Source: Leucaena leucocephala (Eukaryota; Streptophyta; Magnoliopsida; Fabales; Fabaceae). Taken from it: a DNA stretch of 64,000 bases. Within the stretch, counting starts at the first letter, position 1; the number at the start of each line of letters is the position of its first letter. The notes under the pieces are model-generated. The model saw only the letters and a list, made by a program, of their open reading frames with translations, searched no databases and was not told the DNA's origin. The translations under genes were made by a program, and so were the position numbers. The DNA lies in assembly GCA_037074615.1 (NCBI GenBank), contig CM073532.1:16390001-16454000 (forward strand), read 5' to 3'. Shown piece after piece: positions 34,639-47,530 of the stretch.

Positions 34639-36628
34639 TGTAACATCCCAATTTTCAGGCCTTCAGACACGGAAATAGCCTAAGATTGAGAGGCTACCAG
34701 ACCCCTTTTGAGCAGAAGTCCCAGAGACATAAGAGAGTTTTTAGGGACTAAGCTGCGAGTAAATAAAGGTACGGGAACTTATGTGCAAACAGTGGAAGTC
34801 CCAAGGGGTAGAATGGCCATTTGGGGTGATGTAAAGGATAAAGGTTGCGAGCTGATCATTTAGGTCGCGACTAGAGTAAAGCATGGTCGAGACTAGTGGT
34901 TTCAGAAAGAGTTATACGCGACAAGAAAGCATTATGGTCGCGACGTAAAAGAAGTATGGTCGCGACTAGAAAGCAGTGATATCGCGACTAATAATGGCAG
35001 AAAGGTTTAGACGCGACTGAATGTGTGTGTGTCGCGACTAATAGGTGAAATGGGCTGGTTGCGACTAGAAAATGTTATGGTCGCGACTAGATTGTGTTAT
35101 GGTCGCGACGAAAGAATGTTGTGGTCGCGACTAATGTACACAGAATTGTAAGGTCGCGACAAGATGATGTTGAGGTCGCGACTAGTGACTAAAGTGGCGC
35201 TAAGCGTATGGGCCAAGAGTGGTGAAGGTCCAAGAGAGATAGTTACCCGGTTGGAGATAGACCGGAGGCAGGATATCAGATACAGGAAAGGTTATCTGGA
35301 AACCATGAGGTGGACTGATAAGGTATACTCATGGGTCCCACAAGATGCCACATGGCATTAAAGTAATGATTCAGTAAAGTAAAGATAATCGGTTGGCGCG
35401 ATAACCGAGGAGGCACGTAAACCGAGGAGGTGATCAGATAAGTCTGGGACTTATCTGGGTGGCATTGGGAAGCGTGCAAGGTCTCTTCCAGTTGCCACAT
35501 GGCATTAGTCTGCAGAAAGCAGATAAAGTTGATGGCACGCATTACGAGGCAGGAGACTGGACCGGTGAGTCAGCTGCTGAGGTGTCCAGGGAATTGTGAC
35601 ATGTGAAAAATGAGGCGCTGAGTCAGCATGGTGAGTTGGCACGATGATGCAGTAAAGGAGAAATAAAAGAAAATAGGAAAATCCAGGAAAAACCAGGACC
35701 GCAGGATCAAAGTTCATAGAAACTACGATTGTGCCATTGAGCCCTATTATAAATACCCCCCTTCCCCCATTCCATTTGCATTCCGCGGAGGAGAGGAGAA
35801 TGAGAGAGAAAGAAGAGAGGGAAAGGGAAGGAAAGGAAGAGAGAAAGGAGAAAGGAAGAAAGGAAGTTCTGGCGGAGCTGGAAGCAGAATAGAGATAGTA
35901 AGGTTCTGCTAAGCTAGCCAGGTAGTAACTAATCCTAACTTCTATGTAATGGCTTTGTGATTTGATGTGCTATTGTTTGGTTGGATTGTTGTCTTATATG
36001 TTATGTCTGAAGCTCTGTTGTAATGCTATGATCATATGTTATTAAGCATGGAAGCACGCAGCATACTTATCTGTACACAATCACAAGCAAGCACTGTCAC
36101 TCTGCATTACATATATTGTTATGATTGTTGCTACTGAGATTCCCCCGAATCTCATCCCCATCCATAACCCATTACAGGGAGGTTATGCTGAAGTGGATTT
36201 AGAGAATCCTAAGAGACGCCGTTATGCTGCCGGAGTAAAAACTGAACATCAGTATATGATAAGTACTGTGTACGTAGTGCTGTCTAAGGAGGCTAGAAGT
36301 GAGTGGACCTAGCCGGTTCATCTAGTCTTTCCTGGGTACTACGTAGAATGGTAGTTCTCATGAGGGAATTACCGAATCAGTACGGTTCAGTTCTTTGTAC
36401 AGCTGAAGCGTAGCGGTTATGCTGCCGAAGTTTAGGCAGAACGAGATGTAATAGAGATATGAGGATTATGTATATGTCTTGTTGTATATGCCATATTGTA
36501 TGACATTTTATGATTCAATGATAAATAATGTTTGGCATATTCAAATTTTGGATTATGAAGCTAACGCATAATAAAGCTAATATTGCTTCCGCTAGTGTAC
36601 TCTGAGGGCTGTAAGGGAGGATGTTTCA
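34639..36628 (+). mobile_element. 3' LTR of A1
   Basis: 1,990 bp, three differences from the 5' LTR. It carries identical promoter and stem-loops and would drive transcription outward into LTR C2. Confidence 0.93.
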
Positions 36629-38108
36629 CTCAGCCTGCTGACTCACCGGTCCAGAGTCTTGCACCGTAATACTTGTCCTTAGCTTTATCTGCTTCCTTTA
36701 GATCAGTGCCATGTGGTGACATGGTGGGTCCCTTCACGCCATCCAATGTTATCTAGATAAGTCCAATATTCTATCTGATCACCTCCTCGGTTATCGTGCC
36801 AACCGAGTAACTTTACTTTACTGAGAAGTCATTAAATCATTATTTTAATGTCACTTTTCCCCCTGAATCACTGGGCCTGCGTTTTTTGGCCTGGGACTAT
36901 TATCTTGGGTCTCTGATCTAGCCCAAGTACTCTGATGGCACGATTCCCAAGAAACACCCCTTGGCAAATTACCAAAATGCCCTTAGTCTCTCTTTCTTTA
37001 CTTTATTAGGTCTAGGGGCATTATTGTCTTTTCCCATCTTACCAGAGTATTTTTTGACCCTGGTCAACTATCCAGATAACTTCCCTGGACTGTCTAACCT
37101 TAGGCAAATGACCAAAATACCCTTTACTCATTCTTCAGCTGTTCTATAACATAGGGGCATTTTTGTCATTTCGCACCTTTTTCCCGGACACCGGCCCCTT
37201 TTACCACTGGACTGATCTAATGGGCCTGGGCCTTCCCTGGTGTCACTAAAGGCCTTAGAAACACTATACGGCCCCCTGGCCACAGTCCGATCATCCCTAT
37301 CGGGACTGCTTTTTCCTTTACCGATTATAACTGTAAATTCCCATCTTCCGGAATTTTTACAGAAAAATCGGGACCTCAAATCAAAATTCCGTGACTTCTC
37401 ACTCAACCCGAAATCCATTTCTCTATCTCCCGGTATTTTCAGATATTTTATCTGGACCGGGCTGTTTTGGCCTGAAAAAGCGCTCACGCACACTTTTCCA
37501 AAATGACCATTTTACCCCTGGTCACATTTCTAATTCTTTCATACACATAGAGACCTCATATGCACATTTCACAGTTCAGTGAAATGATCAGCATAATTTT
37601 CTCTATTTTTTGACAAAATATGGTACTCATCGGCTACAGCCCGATATTTCCCATAATTACGATTATGCCCCTGCATTCTCTTTCTGGCCTCGTTACTCAG
37701 CTTCTCATCCTTCATCTTAAGTTCTAGAAATTCCCTTTCAATAACTCATCCCTTAAACTCTTCGGGAGTCGTCGTTAATTGAAAGGCTTGACATCCCGCC
37801 CATATCAGGTTATCTTACACAGGAGCCAGCCCATATCAAGCTACCTGCAGAATTCCTAGGCTTAACACTTAGGACATTCCTCACATTCCTTATTTTGAAC
37901 CTAGGTGAACTATCCCGATTCTGTAGGTTAAAGACTTAACTCATCTTTAAATCCTGAAGGACTTAGCTCATCCCTCGGATTCCTACAAAATACAGGTAAG
38001 TAGTCCGCCCATATCAGATTACTACCCTGGGACTATGGGTTTAGCAGCTTGCCCATATCAGACTACCTCCCAGTTCTCCTAGACCAAAAATAAGGATGTT
38101 ACATTCAA

Positions 38109-39338
38109 CTATAGGTTCTTTTTCTTTATTCAATTTTAGTATTTTAATACCCTGTATTATCTCAGCTTCATCATCTATAGGCTTTAAAATTGGCTTTATT
38201 TTAGAAAACACTACATTTACAAACTCTTCTATTGTAAAAGTTCTATTGTTAAAAAGTCTGTATGCTTTTCTAAAAATAGAATAAAAAAGAAAAATACCCT
38301 CTTCAGATTTAGGATCGAATTTATCCAAGTTTTCTTTGTTGTTGTTGTGGATAAAACATTTGCTCCCCGAAGATCCTCAGATGAGTGAGATTAGGCTTGC
38401 GTCCTTTGTAGAGCTCATATGGTGTCTTGTTGAGTAATGGTCTGATGTAGGCTCGGTTGGATATGTAACTTGCTGTGTTCATAGCCTCTGCCCAGAAAAC
38501 ATGTGAGATACCCTTGTATTAAGCATCGCTCAAGCCATCTCAGTGAGGACTTTGTTTTTCCTTTCAATAACTCCATTTTGTTGTGGTGTTCTTGGTGCAG
38601 AGAAGTTGTGATCTATCCCATAAATGTCACATAATTCAGTAAATTCAGTGTTCTAGAATTCTCCCCCGTGATCAATCCTAATAGATGAAATAGAAATACC
38701 TTTCTCATTTTGTACCTTTTTGGCAAACATAACAAAAGCATTAAAAGTCTCATATTTGGATGAAAGAAATAAAATCCAAGTAAATCTCGAATAGTCATCA
38801 ACTATCACTAAAGTATATAAGTTTCCTCTAAAACTTTTGACTCTTGATGGACCAACCAAATCCATGTGGAGTAATTGAAGTGGTATCTCAGTTGAGACTT
38901 CCTTCTTTGATTTAAAAGATGACTTTACTTGTTTGCCCTTTTGACAAGCTTCACAAATAATTTTAACTTCAGGTAAACCAATTACTAAATCTTTCTTAAC
39001 TAATTTTGAAACCTGATGCATATTTACATGAGATAATCTCTTGTACCATAACCAACTTTCTTCATATTTACTAAGAAAACAATTTTCAGGTGAATTTAAA
39101 TTAATAGTAACAGTATAACAGTTACCGTCCCTTAGAGCATAGAGTTTTGTCTTTAATCTTTCGTTGTTGATTTGAAGATCTTTCTTGCTTACTATCAAGC
39201 ATTCTTCTGAGTAAAAAATTATCTAATTGTCTTTATCTGAGGTTTGACTCACACTGAAGAGGTTATGGCATAATCTTCTACATAGTATACATCTTCTACT
39301 TTCACTCCTTCTTTGCTACCAACTTCTCTAATCCCAGC
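38109..39338 (-). pseudogene. Copia integrase (SIRE-like), broken
   Basis: The best open piece is 38653-39198 (181 codons). The zinc-binding region reads WYKRLSHVNMHQVSK with CEACQKGKQ. The catalytic core follows: LLHMDLVGPSRVKSF with the first Asp, VIVDDYSRFTWILFL, then IRIDHGGEF with the second conserved Asp (D-H-G-G-E-F), followed by a stop. Beyond the stop, SAPRTPQQNGVIERKNK carries the catalytic Glu. A later piece (38041-38328) reads KFDPKSEEGIFL, the C-terminal copia integrase signature. Integrase inserts the cDNA into the chromosome. Insert B separates it from protease on one side and insert C2 from reverse transcriptase on the other. Stops and shifts make it inactive. Confidence 0.85.
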
Positions 39339-42300
39339 TGAAACATCCTTACTTTCGTATGTCTTAGGGACCATTCAGTAGCATTTAGAACCACTTTCAA
39401 GGTCATTGAAGTCCAATTTCTCAATCTGGAGTTTTACTCTTATCGAGTACTGTTCACTGTGTAAATTCCAGATGAGTGACCCGACTTCGAAAAATCATAA
39501 CTAATTCTAGAAAAATCGAAATGAAGTGATTCCAATTTATAAATTAGGCTAACTCAATTATATTTCAGGGAAAAATAACTCGTTGACCATTGGTTGACCA
39601 AGTCAACGTCAGTCAATGTGTCAACGTTACTGTTCATACCACGTTTTTCTCCCTGAATCCAGCATTCTGGTCCTAACTTTGATAATTTATATCTTCTTGT
39701 GTAGACATCCAAATGATACATTTTATATATCAAATTAAAGATTGGTATGTCTACTATCTACCATAAAAATTTCATACATTTATTCATCCATTTACTAGTT
39801 TTAATCATTTATCAAACATGACCTTGTCACCACGTGTTACTGTTCACAGTGGTATATTTCAGCATTTCTACTTTGCATACATATGCATACATCCCTCATA
39901 CATCAGTCAAACATGCCAAACAACAATTATTATTAATTAATAAGTTGTTTTACATCTGGACATGTACATAAATTCTCATATCTCTATTACATCTTTTTCT
40001 GCCTAAACTCCGGCAGCATAACCGCTACGCTTCATCTGTACAAAGAACTGAACCGTACTAATTCGGTAATCCCCTCATGAGAACTACCATTCTACGTAGT
40101 ACCCAGGAAAGACTAGATGAACCGGCTAGGTCCACTCACTTCTAGCCTCCTTAGACAGCACTACGTACACAGTACTTATCATATACTGATGTTCAGTCTT
40201 TACTTTGGCAGCACAACGGCGTCTCTTAAAATTCCCAGAATTCATTTTGACATAACCTCCACTGTAATGGTTTACTTATTGGGACGAGATTCGGGGGAAT
40301 CTCAGTAGCAACAATCATAACAATATATGTAATGCAGAGTGACAGTGCTTGCTTGTGATTGTGTACAGATAAGTATGCTGCGTGCTTCCATGCTTAATAA
40401 CATATGATCATAGCATTACAGCAGAGCTTCAGACATAACATATAAGACAACAATCCAACCAAACAATAGCACAATAAATCACAAAGCCATTACATAAAAG
40501 TTAGGATTAGTTACTACCTGGCTAGCTTAGCAGAACTCCATTATCCTTATTCTGCTTCCAGCTCCGCCAGAACTTCCTTTTCTCCTTTCTCTCTTCCTTT
40601 CCTTCTCCTTCTCTCTCTTCTTTCTCTCCCTTCTCCCTTGCCTTGCGTGAATGAAAATGGAATGGAGGGGGGGTATTTATAATTGCCTTCAATGGCAATT
40701 CTGCAGTTTCTATGAACTTTGATCCTGCGGTCCTGGTTTTTCCTGGATTTTCCTATTTTCTTAATTCCTCCTTTACTGCATCATGCATGACATCATTGGG
40801 ACACCTCACCAGGACACCTCAGCGCCACATTTATCACATGTCTGAAATCCTGGACACCTCAGCAGCTGACTCAGCATGCTGACTCACCGGTCCAGTATCT
40901 TACCTCGTAATACGTGTCCTCAACTTTTTCTTCTGCCTTTAAGATTGCGCCATGTGGCACCTGGAAGGGACCTTTCACGCCTTCCAATGATATCCAGATA
41001 AATCCAGGACTTTATCAGATCACCTCCTCGGTTATCGTGCCAACCGAGTAACTTTACTTTATTGAAACAGCATTAAAATAATATTTTAATGCCACTTTTT
41101 CCCACATATCACTGGGCCTACGTTTTTGGACTCTAGGAATGTTATCTTGGATCCTGATCAAGCCCAAGTACTCTGATGGCTCGATTCCCAAGAAACAACC
41201 CTTGGCAAATTACCAAAATACCCTTGGGTGCCCTTTCTTGCACTATTTTAACCCTAAGGGTAAAATCGTCATTTCATACCCTTCTGTACTCTGTCAGGGC
41301 ATATACTGACTCCAAATAACTTTATCTGTATATACCTTGGCTTCTGGGCCTGTCCAGAATTACCAAAATGCCCTCCATTCATCTGTTACTCTTTAGTACA
41401 ACATAGGGGCATTTTCGTAATTTCGCACTTTTCCGGGGTTCTGCCGGACACTGGCCCACCTATCAGTCCAAGTGTCTTACTGGGCCTCTACTGGCGCCAT
41501 TATTGGGCCTTTCTGGGTCCAATAGCCTCATGGCACACATTACGAGGAATCTTCCCCCGTTAATAATTATTGAATATTTTATCTATTATTCACCGTTTAT
41601 ACACATATCCGGACACCGGCTCCTTCTGTCCGATACACTGGCCTGCGGTGTTCAGGCATCACTGTGAGTCATATCAGTCATCTGACTGAGGTCATCCGAA
41701 CTCATTCAGTCCCCTTTCAAATACCGATAAATCTCCCTATCGGATCCCCGGAGGCCTCACACTCCCGTCTGGATTTTCTGATTTGCGAATAACTTTTTCT
41801 ATAGGCCTCCTATCGGTATTCTGTCAGTTTCCCGACATCCGGCCCATAAGGACGTATCATCCTGTATTTTCTCACCTAGATCTGAATTCTAGGATATCCG
41901 GTATGAATTTTTATAACTTTTGGACGATCAGTCCATTTCTGGCTATCTGGAGTCTTCAAAAATTCCTGTATCAAGCCAGATTACCGAGCATCACTTGCTC
42001 TCTCTACCGGTGAAATCTGGGACTGAAATGCTTTCGGACAGTCCAAACCACTTCCGGCCCGACTTTCTTTAATTACAATTTAGCCCCAGGGAACTTTTCT
42101 TCTTTTCATTTAAGTCCCTTTTTACTTGGCTAAAATTACCCTTAAGGACCCCACATTTTTGTCTACTTTCCTTCTTGGCCTTGAAACTTTCCATAATTGC
42201 ACTTAAGTCCTTTCATTTCCTTTACTAGGTCTAGGGGCATTATTGTCTTTTCATATTTTACCAGAGTATTCTCTGGCCCTGGTCAACTATCCAGATACCC

Positions 42301-42940
42301 CTTCTTGACTGTCTAACCTTAGCCAAATGACCAAAATACCCTTTACTTATTCTTCAGTTATTCTATAACATAAGGGCATTTTCGTCATTTTGCACATTTT
42401 TCCCGGACACCGGCCCCTCTTACCACTGAACTGATATTATGGGCCTGGGCCTTCCCTGGTGTCACTACGGAACTTAGAAAACACTGTATGGCCTCTGGCC
42501 ATAGTCCGATCATCTCTATTCGGACTGCCTTTCCTTTACCGATTATAACTGTAAATTCCCATCTTCGAGAATTTCTACAGAAAAATCGGGACCTCAAATC
42601 AAAATTCTGTGTTGCGTCATTCAACCCGGAATCCTTTTCTCTATCTCCTGGTATTTTCAGATATTTTATCCGGACCGGGCTATTTTGGCCTGAAAGTACG
42701 CTCCTGCGCACACTTTTCCAAAAATGACCATTTTACCCTTGGTCATATTTCTAATTCTTTCATACACATAGAGACCTCATATGCACATTTTACAGTTCAG
42801 TGAAATGATCAGCATAATTTTCTCTATTTTCTGGCAAAATATGGTACTCATCCGCTACCAGCCCGATCTTTCCCATAATTACGATTATGCCCTTGATTTC
42901 TCTTTCTGGCATCTTTAGGCCTAAAAATTAGGGTGTTACA
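39339..42940 (-). mobile_element. 3' LTR of B
   Basis: Plus-strand TGAAACATCCTTAC to TAGGGTGTTACA, 3,602 bp. TATA box (minus) at 40674-40681, hairpin at 40286-40303, double stem-loop at 40093-40167 (short type). Confidence 0.9.
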
Positions 42941-42981
42941 TTTCTACCCCCCTTAAAATAAATTTCGTCCTCGAAATTTAC
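42941..42981 (-). other. B polypurine tract and CGAGGACGAAATT motif
   Basis: On the minus strand TAAATTTCGAGGACGAAATT, then TTAAGGGGGGTAGAAA, abutting the 3' LTR start TGTAACACCC. Confidence 0.85.
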
Positions 42982-44224
42982 TTGGCATCTTAGTCAATGA
43001 TCCTGGATATAGCTCTTCTGTATATCCTTTCCTGGTTTATGACTATGGCTTGGGGCATTCATCCTCTTATACTTATGGACAACTCATTACACTTGTGAGT
43101 AGTGCCCATTTCTTTCATATCTTATCCCTCAGAATTTTGATGTAATTCTGAGGTCTACCTCACTCCTCTTATACTTTGCAAATCTCTCAGGAGAAATATT
43201 GTTCTTCTGACTTCCTTTCTCCTGATACGAGATCATAACCCAGATAACTTCTCGGACTTTTTCTTAACTGTTCTCATAACTTCATGTACCTATGCCAAAC
43301 CTTTGTGGCATTTGCACTTTCTTATCCCTTCTTAGGGATTACATATCATTAGGCTACTCTTGCCTTAGCACCTTTCAATTTAACGTGCTACTGGGTTAGG
43401 GCTAGATTACTCTTTATATAGCTTTAGGCCCTAGCAATCTCTTTCTTATAGAACTACGTTCTATCTCTGCTTTGCCTTAGACCCTCTTCTCTAGGTCTCT
43501 ATGGCCTTTTAATCTCTCATGACTTGTTATCATGACCACTTTCTTTAGATCCGAAAAGAACTCTTCATTATCCATATCATCATCTAGGCATATAGTTCCT
43601 TACAGCTCAGTCGCCCTTACAGCTATGGTTCTTCTTAACCATTCTTAGGGTAGACCTTAGGGAATATTGAAGACTGTGTCTGGGGTAAGAGCAAATACCT
43701 TTCCTAGGGATGTCCGCATTCTTAGGCAACCTTTTGCAAAGTGGCCTTTCTTACCACAACTGCTTTGCCCTGCTCGACATTCCCATGTGCCATGGCTCTT
43801 TCCACCACATTGACATCTCTGCTCTCCAATCTGATCATTACCTTGACCAGTCCCTTGTCTGAACTATCGCCTCTTTCTCTTGCTAGTGGCTTTACAACTT
43901 GAGCTACCTCCCAGAGTGCTCTTAGCCAATGCTTTTCTATTCTCAACACATAGAGGATTCTGTTCTTTTTTGCTTCTCAGGCATATTTCTACAAAACTTT
44001 GAATATCAGTACTCAGCTTTGGGCTTGGACTCCGTCTTTGCTAAGGGAAAGCTAAGTTTAGTCTATATACTAGAGGCTACCTGAGAAAACCATTATAAAA
44101 TAATTTATCTGGGTGAGTTTATCAACTAGTGAAGCTTCCTCACCTTAACTTCGTCTTTGGCATTCATCTTCCCAAAGAGATACTACATTGTACTCATGTC
44201 TCATGGCTCATTACTTTCTTTAGG

Positions 44225-44376
44225 CTAGGTCTAACTGCGACCTCGGGATCTAACTGCGATCAACCGTTAGCCTCTTCAAAATCTAACTGCGACTCTGAAG
44301 CCGTTAGGATCTAACTGCGACCCTGGAGCCATGCTAGGATCTAACTGTGACCCTCCAGAATCCAACTGTGATTCTG
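44225..44376 (-). repeat. GTCGCAGTTAGATC repeat in B
   Basis: Plus-strand ATCTAACTGCGAC units, about seven copies, some eroded to CTGTGAC. Counterpart of 33262-33410. Confidence 0.75.
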
Positions 44377-45805
44377 TTGTACTGTATATCTCCCAAAGAT
44401 ATTAAACCAACAGACTAAGTTATAAGGTTAACTGCTTCCACCTGTTGATAACTCTATAAATATTTGAAAAATTTTATAGCCTCATATCATTTACCCAGAC
44501 TTTACTTACTTTCTCTCTTACTCAGGAGTTCCTTCTCATCTTTCAACCTGTGCTCTAACTACGAGCCATTTGAACTATGCTCTAACTGCGAGCATTCTAC
44601 ATCAGATCCAACTCTTATCTGAAGAGTGATCTAGAAACAATCCCTTTACTATTATCTGTATACCATTCCGCTCAATAGAAATGGCCCTGAGTACTGTATT
44701 CACAAGCTTATAGAAATACCTGAGTAACCTCAATCATATCTGAGTAACCTCAATCATACATCATATCTAAATATCATATCATAACTTATCGTCCCATAAA
44801 CTGAGGCTATCTATCATCCTCAATACATGTCGTATGGTATGGGAGCAACATACTTTCTCATAACTTTCTCATCTCATATTTGTACTCATATATACTCTAC
44901 CCTGCATGCACTGCAAAAGGGAAGTATTCATTCATCATAGCATACTCTAACATGCATGTCATCATATGACAACTGCAAGGAGATGCAACTATCATAACTT
45001 ATGGCACATAAGCCATATCATCATCATATTTTGCTCAACCATCCATTAGATATCGTAACAATCTAAGTAAGCCTCAAAACATATTTTCTTGATCATATTA
45101 TTTGTCAGATCATCATCTGATCATACTATCTATCGCATTATCTGTCAGATTATCAATCACATGATCAGGATCTGACAAGAACATCTGTCTATCTTACTTA
45201 GGCTGCCACACTACCCTCTTACTAGACTCAACCCTTCACTACTTTATCTTATATAGGGAATTGGGGAGTCACTTTATCTCTTAACTGTGGCTATCTCTTT
45301 ACTATCTTTCAACTTCTTCTATCTATCCATTAGTCCTAGTCTATTCTTGACCGGACTATGATTACTTATTGGCCTTTCATTTGATCCTTAATCCTCATCG
45401 ATCTCATTCATCATCTTTCACTATTACTTCTGTTCTCTAGGGTATTCTCCCCTAGGTCTACTACTTCTTTGTGATGGAATCCCTCTGCTCAGGGAACATT
45501 TAGCTCTTTATCTATTAACCATCACGTCTCTAACCTTAGGCCATGTGCTAGGATCATTCCTAGGCAAATCTCAATCTAACTTTTAGGTCTTCTATTCAGA
45601 TTAGCTGAATAAAACCCCTGTAATGTAGATCTACTCTTAGTTATCACATGGAGGATCTACTTTAAACCTCATCTCAAACTGATCTTTCGTTTCTCAGTAT
45701 CTTTGTACTGTCTAGCTTATCATATATTATACCAATCCTCTAGCTGGTGGACTTCAGCGAGTTTGGTACCTTCATTCTCTTCATCATATGGCCTCTCCCA
45801 ATTAT

Positions 45806-46040
45806 AGTCGCGACTTGAGAACTTCATAGTCGCAACTCACATGCTCTGTGACTTTTAGTCGCAACCGTCGCACACTACTCGTCACAACCTGGCATCTCTA
45901 CGTCCTTTAGTCACGACCTATCTCTCATAACATCGTGACCTGGACTCCTTTGTACACTGGTCGCGTACTGCAATATTACTCATCGCTACCTAAGGTCTTC
46001 TCACGTCGCAACATCAACTTATCTGTACATATTAGTCGCG
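45806..46040 (-). repeat. Eroded TCGCGAC array in B
   Basis: Sites such as AGTCGCGACTTG remain, but many read TCGCAAC, TCACGAC or TCACAAC, as expected from C-to-T decay of CpG. Confidence 0.7.
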
Positions 46041-46112
46041 ACGTAAGACCCCTCTTCTCTACTTCCTACTTTTAAAACATGTAGTCATACTCATCCTCAT
46101 ACAACGGCAACA

Positions 46113-47151
46113 TACTAGGTATAGGGTAGCTCAATAGTGTGCATACTGGACAATACAATCCAATTACATACAGGATTTATCCGTTCATTAGCCAGTGGAA
46201 ACAGAACACAAATAAACTCGTACCTTAGTTTGGTACAGGAGACTTTCTTATCCCGTTGCCAGTCAGGTATATACTCTTCCCTGAATCGGGTATCTTTCGC
46301 CCGTTGTGTTCTGTGGACACTCCCTGGCATAATGTCCATACTTTCCACACCTATAGCGTAACCCTTGACCTACTGGACAAGGCCTCATACCATGGTCTCG
46401 ACCACAGTTCCTACATTCATTAGGCCTTGCTTGCCTACTAACTTTTCTTGGCCCACTACCTGGCCTACTTCCTTGCTTCTTATTAACTTTTGACCCATAT
46501 GCTGGCTCATTTCTCTTCTTACTGTTCCTTTTCAAGGAACCTGGTGGCATCACTTTCAGTGGTACTGATGGAGTAAGCTCACTCTTTTCTGGTTATTGCA
46601 CATTCCTTTATAAACTGCCAGCTGGGTCTTTCTTTCAATGGAACATTCTAAAACCTTAAAGATTTTCTCTAACTAGCTTACCCAATCCTCAGCTACTTGA
46701 GTGTCAAAAGTCCCTTCAACATGGGCGGATTAAACTTATGGAATCGTTCCATCCATGTTTGCAGACTTTCCTGGTCATTATTATTTCTTATAGACCCCTG
46801 ATGTCTATTCATTCCAGTCTGCTCATGATCTGGCTGAGGTTCAGGTTCTATATCATTTTCTAGTACTACCTACTTCCCAGACTGCTGTAATCTTACAACC
46901 GCAGCAGCAACCGCCGTAGTGATAGCAGAATCTCGCTCTTGATCTTGGCGAGCCTGGGCTGCCCGCATCTCATCGTGACTTATGACTTAACTTGTTGTAA
47001 CTTGGATACCTGGCATCCTCACCACAGTATCTGGTTACAACACGATACCTCAAGCTACTCTTGCAGCTTCCTTAGTCGTGAACTGATCAGATTCTGTCTC
47101 TATCTCTGGAGGAAACTGCTTCTTAAACCTTGTTCTGCTTAGTCCAGCCAT
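46113..47151 (-). pseudogene. Decayed gypsy-type gag with zinc knuckles
   Basis: A minus-strand ATG at 47151 opens MAGLSRTRFKKQFPPEIETE. Stops follow. A capsid-like stretch then reads WMERFHKFNPP and, in a shifted frame, AEDWVS, stop, LEKIFKVLECS, typical of the gypsy retrotransposon gag domain. The last piece (46263-46553) has a first knuckle CRNCGRDHGMRPC and a second RCGKYGHYAREC, whose expected first Cys is Arg (CGC). Gag packages element RNA in particles; the knuckles bind nucleic acid. Frame changes, stops and the lost Cys make it inactive. No pol follows. A1 lacks this whole segment. Confidence 0.75.
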
Positions 47152-47518
47152 ATTATGTTAATAAACATGAGACCTCGACTGTATCGGCTGACTAATATTA
47201 GCCCATCATAATCATATCCTTCGTAAGACTATAAAGCTCGCGGTCCAGCCTCATACATCTGGGTGTCACTGTCTTCTGTCTAAACCTTTCCAAGCAGTGA
47301 ACACCATCCCTATATCCTACTCTAGGGAGAGGACCATTCAAACTTCTCATTTGTTTAAGGAATCAAACTAACTAAACCAGAGCATCACTGAGCCAGAACC
47401 TTCTGTTCTGTGCCAGAATCTTATGCTCGGAGCCAGAACCCTTTGTTCTGTGCTATCCTTATTTTGTACTAACACCATAAATTATCTGTTCAGAGCATTT
47501 CCTAAGCCCGAATCCTTT
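47152..47518 (-). other. B 5' untranslated region
   Basis: Between the primer site and gag. Like the start of the A1 internal region it has recurring TTCTGGC and AGAAGGTTCTGGC words (minus). Confidence 0.55.
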
Positions 47519-47530
47519 GCTCTGATACCA
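47519..47530 (-). other. B primer binding site, initiator tRNA-Met
   Basis: Plus-strand GCTCTGATACCA is TGGTATCAGAGC on the minus strand, three bases inside the 5' LTR. Confidence 0.9.

Larger units (their letters stand above)
28999..36628 (+). mobile_element. Element A1: complete non-autonomous gypsy-like retrotransposon
   Basis: Two 1,990-bp LTRs (28999-30988, 34639-36628) bracket a 3,650-bp internal region; identical CTCAG at 28994-28998 and 36629-36633 is the target duplication. Reading both LTRs I find only three substitutions (29250/34890, 29272/34912, 29305/34945), so insertion is recent. A primer site for initiator tRNA-Met and a polypurine tract are intact, but no gag or pol frame exists on either strand. 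This is the organisation of a large retrotransposon derivative that must use proteins supplied by relatives. The internal region resembles the non-coding part of element B. Confidence 0.93.
27745..38103 (-). mobile_element. Family C solo LTR (C2), TSD TTCAA, carrying element A1
   Basis: Plus-strand TGAAACATCCTCCC at 27745 to AAGGATGTTACA at 38103, with identical TTCAA at 27740-27744 and 38104-38108. It is divided into 27745-28998 and 36634-38103 by the complete element A1. Joined length is about 2,724 bp, similar to C1 and C3. No internal region of its own. It separates reverse transcriptase from integrase in the host copia element. Confidence 0.9.
42982..46112 (-). mobile_element. B internal non-coding interval
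   Basis: About 3.1 kb without coding signal. It includes the repeat at 44225-44376 and eroded TCGCGAC sites at about 45806-46040. Same order as the whole internal region of A1. Confidence 0.75.

Noticed and set aside
37128..37506. Overlapping ORFs on both strands in LTR C2, with similar ones at 42385-42727 and 52414-52756
   Set aside because: They recur only because the LTR segment recurs; overlapping frames on both strands and lack of motifs indicate chance.
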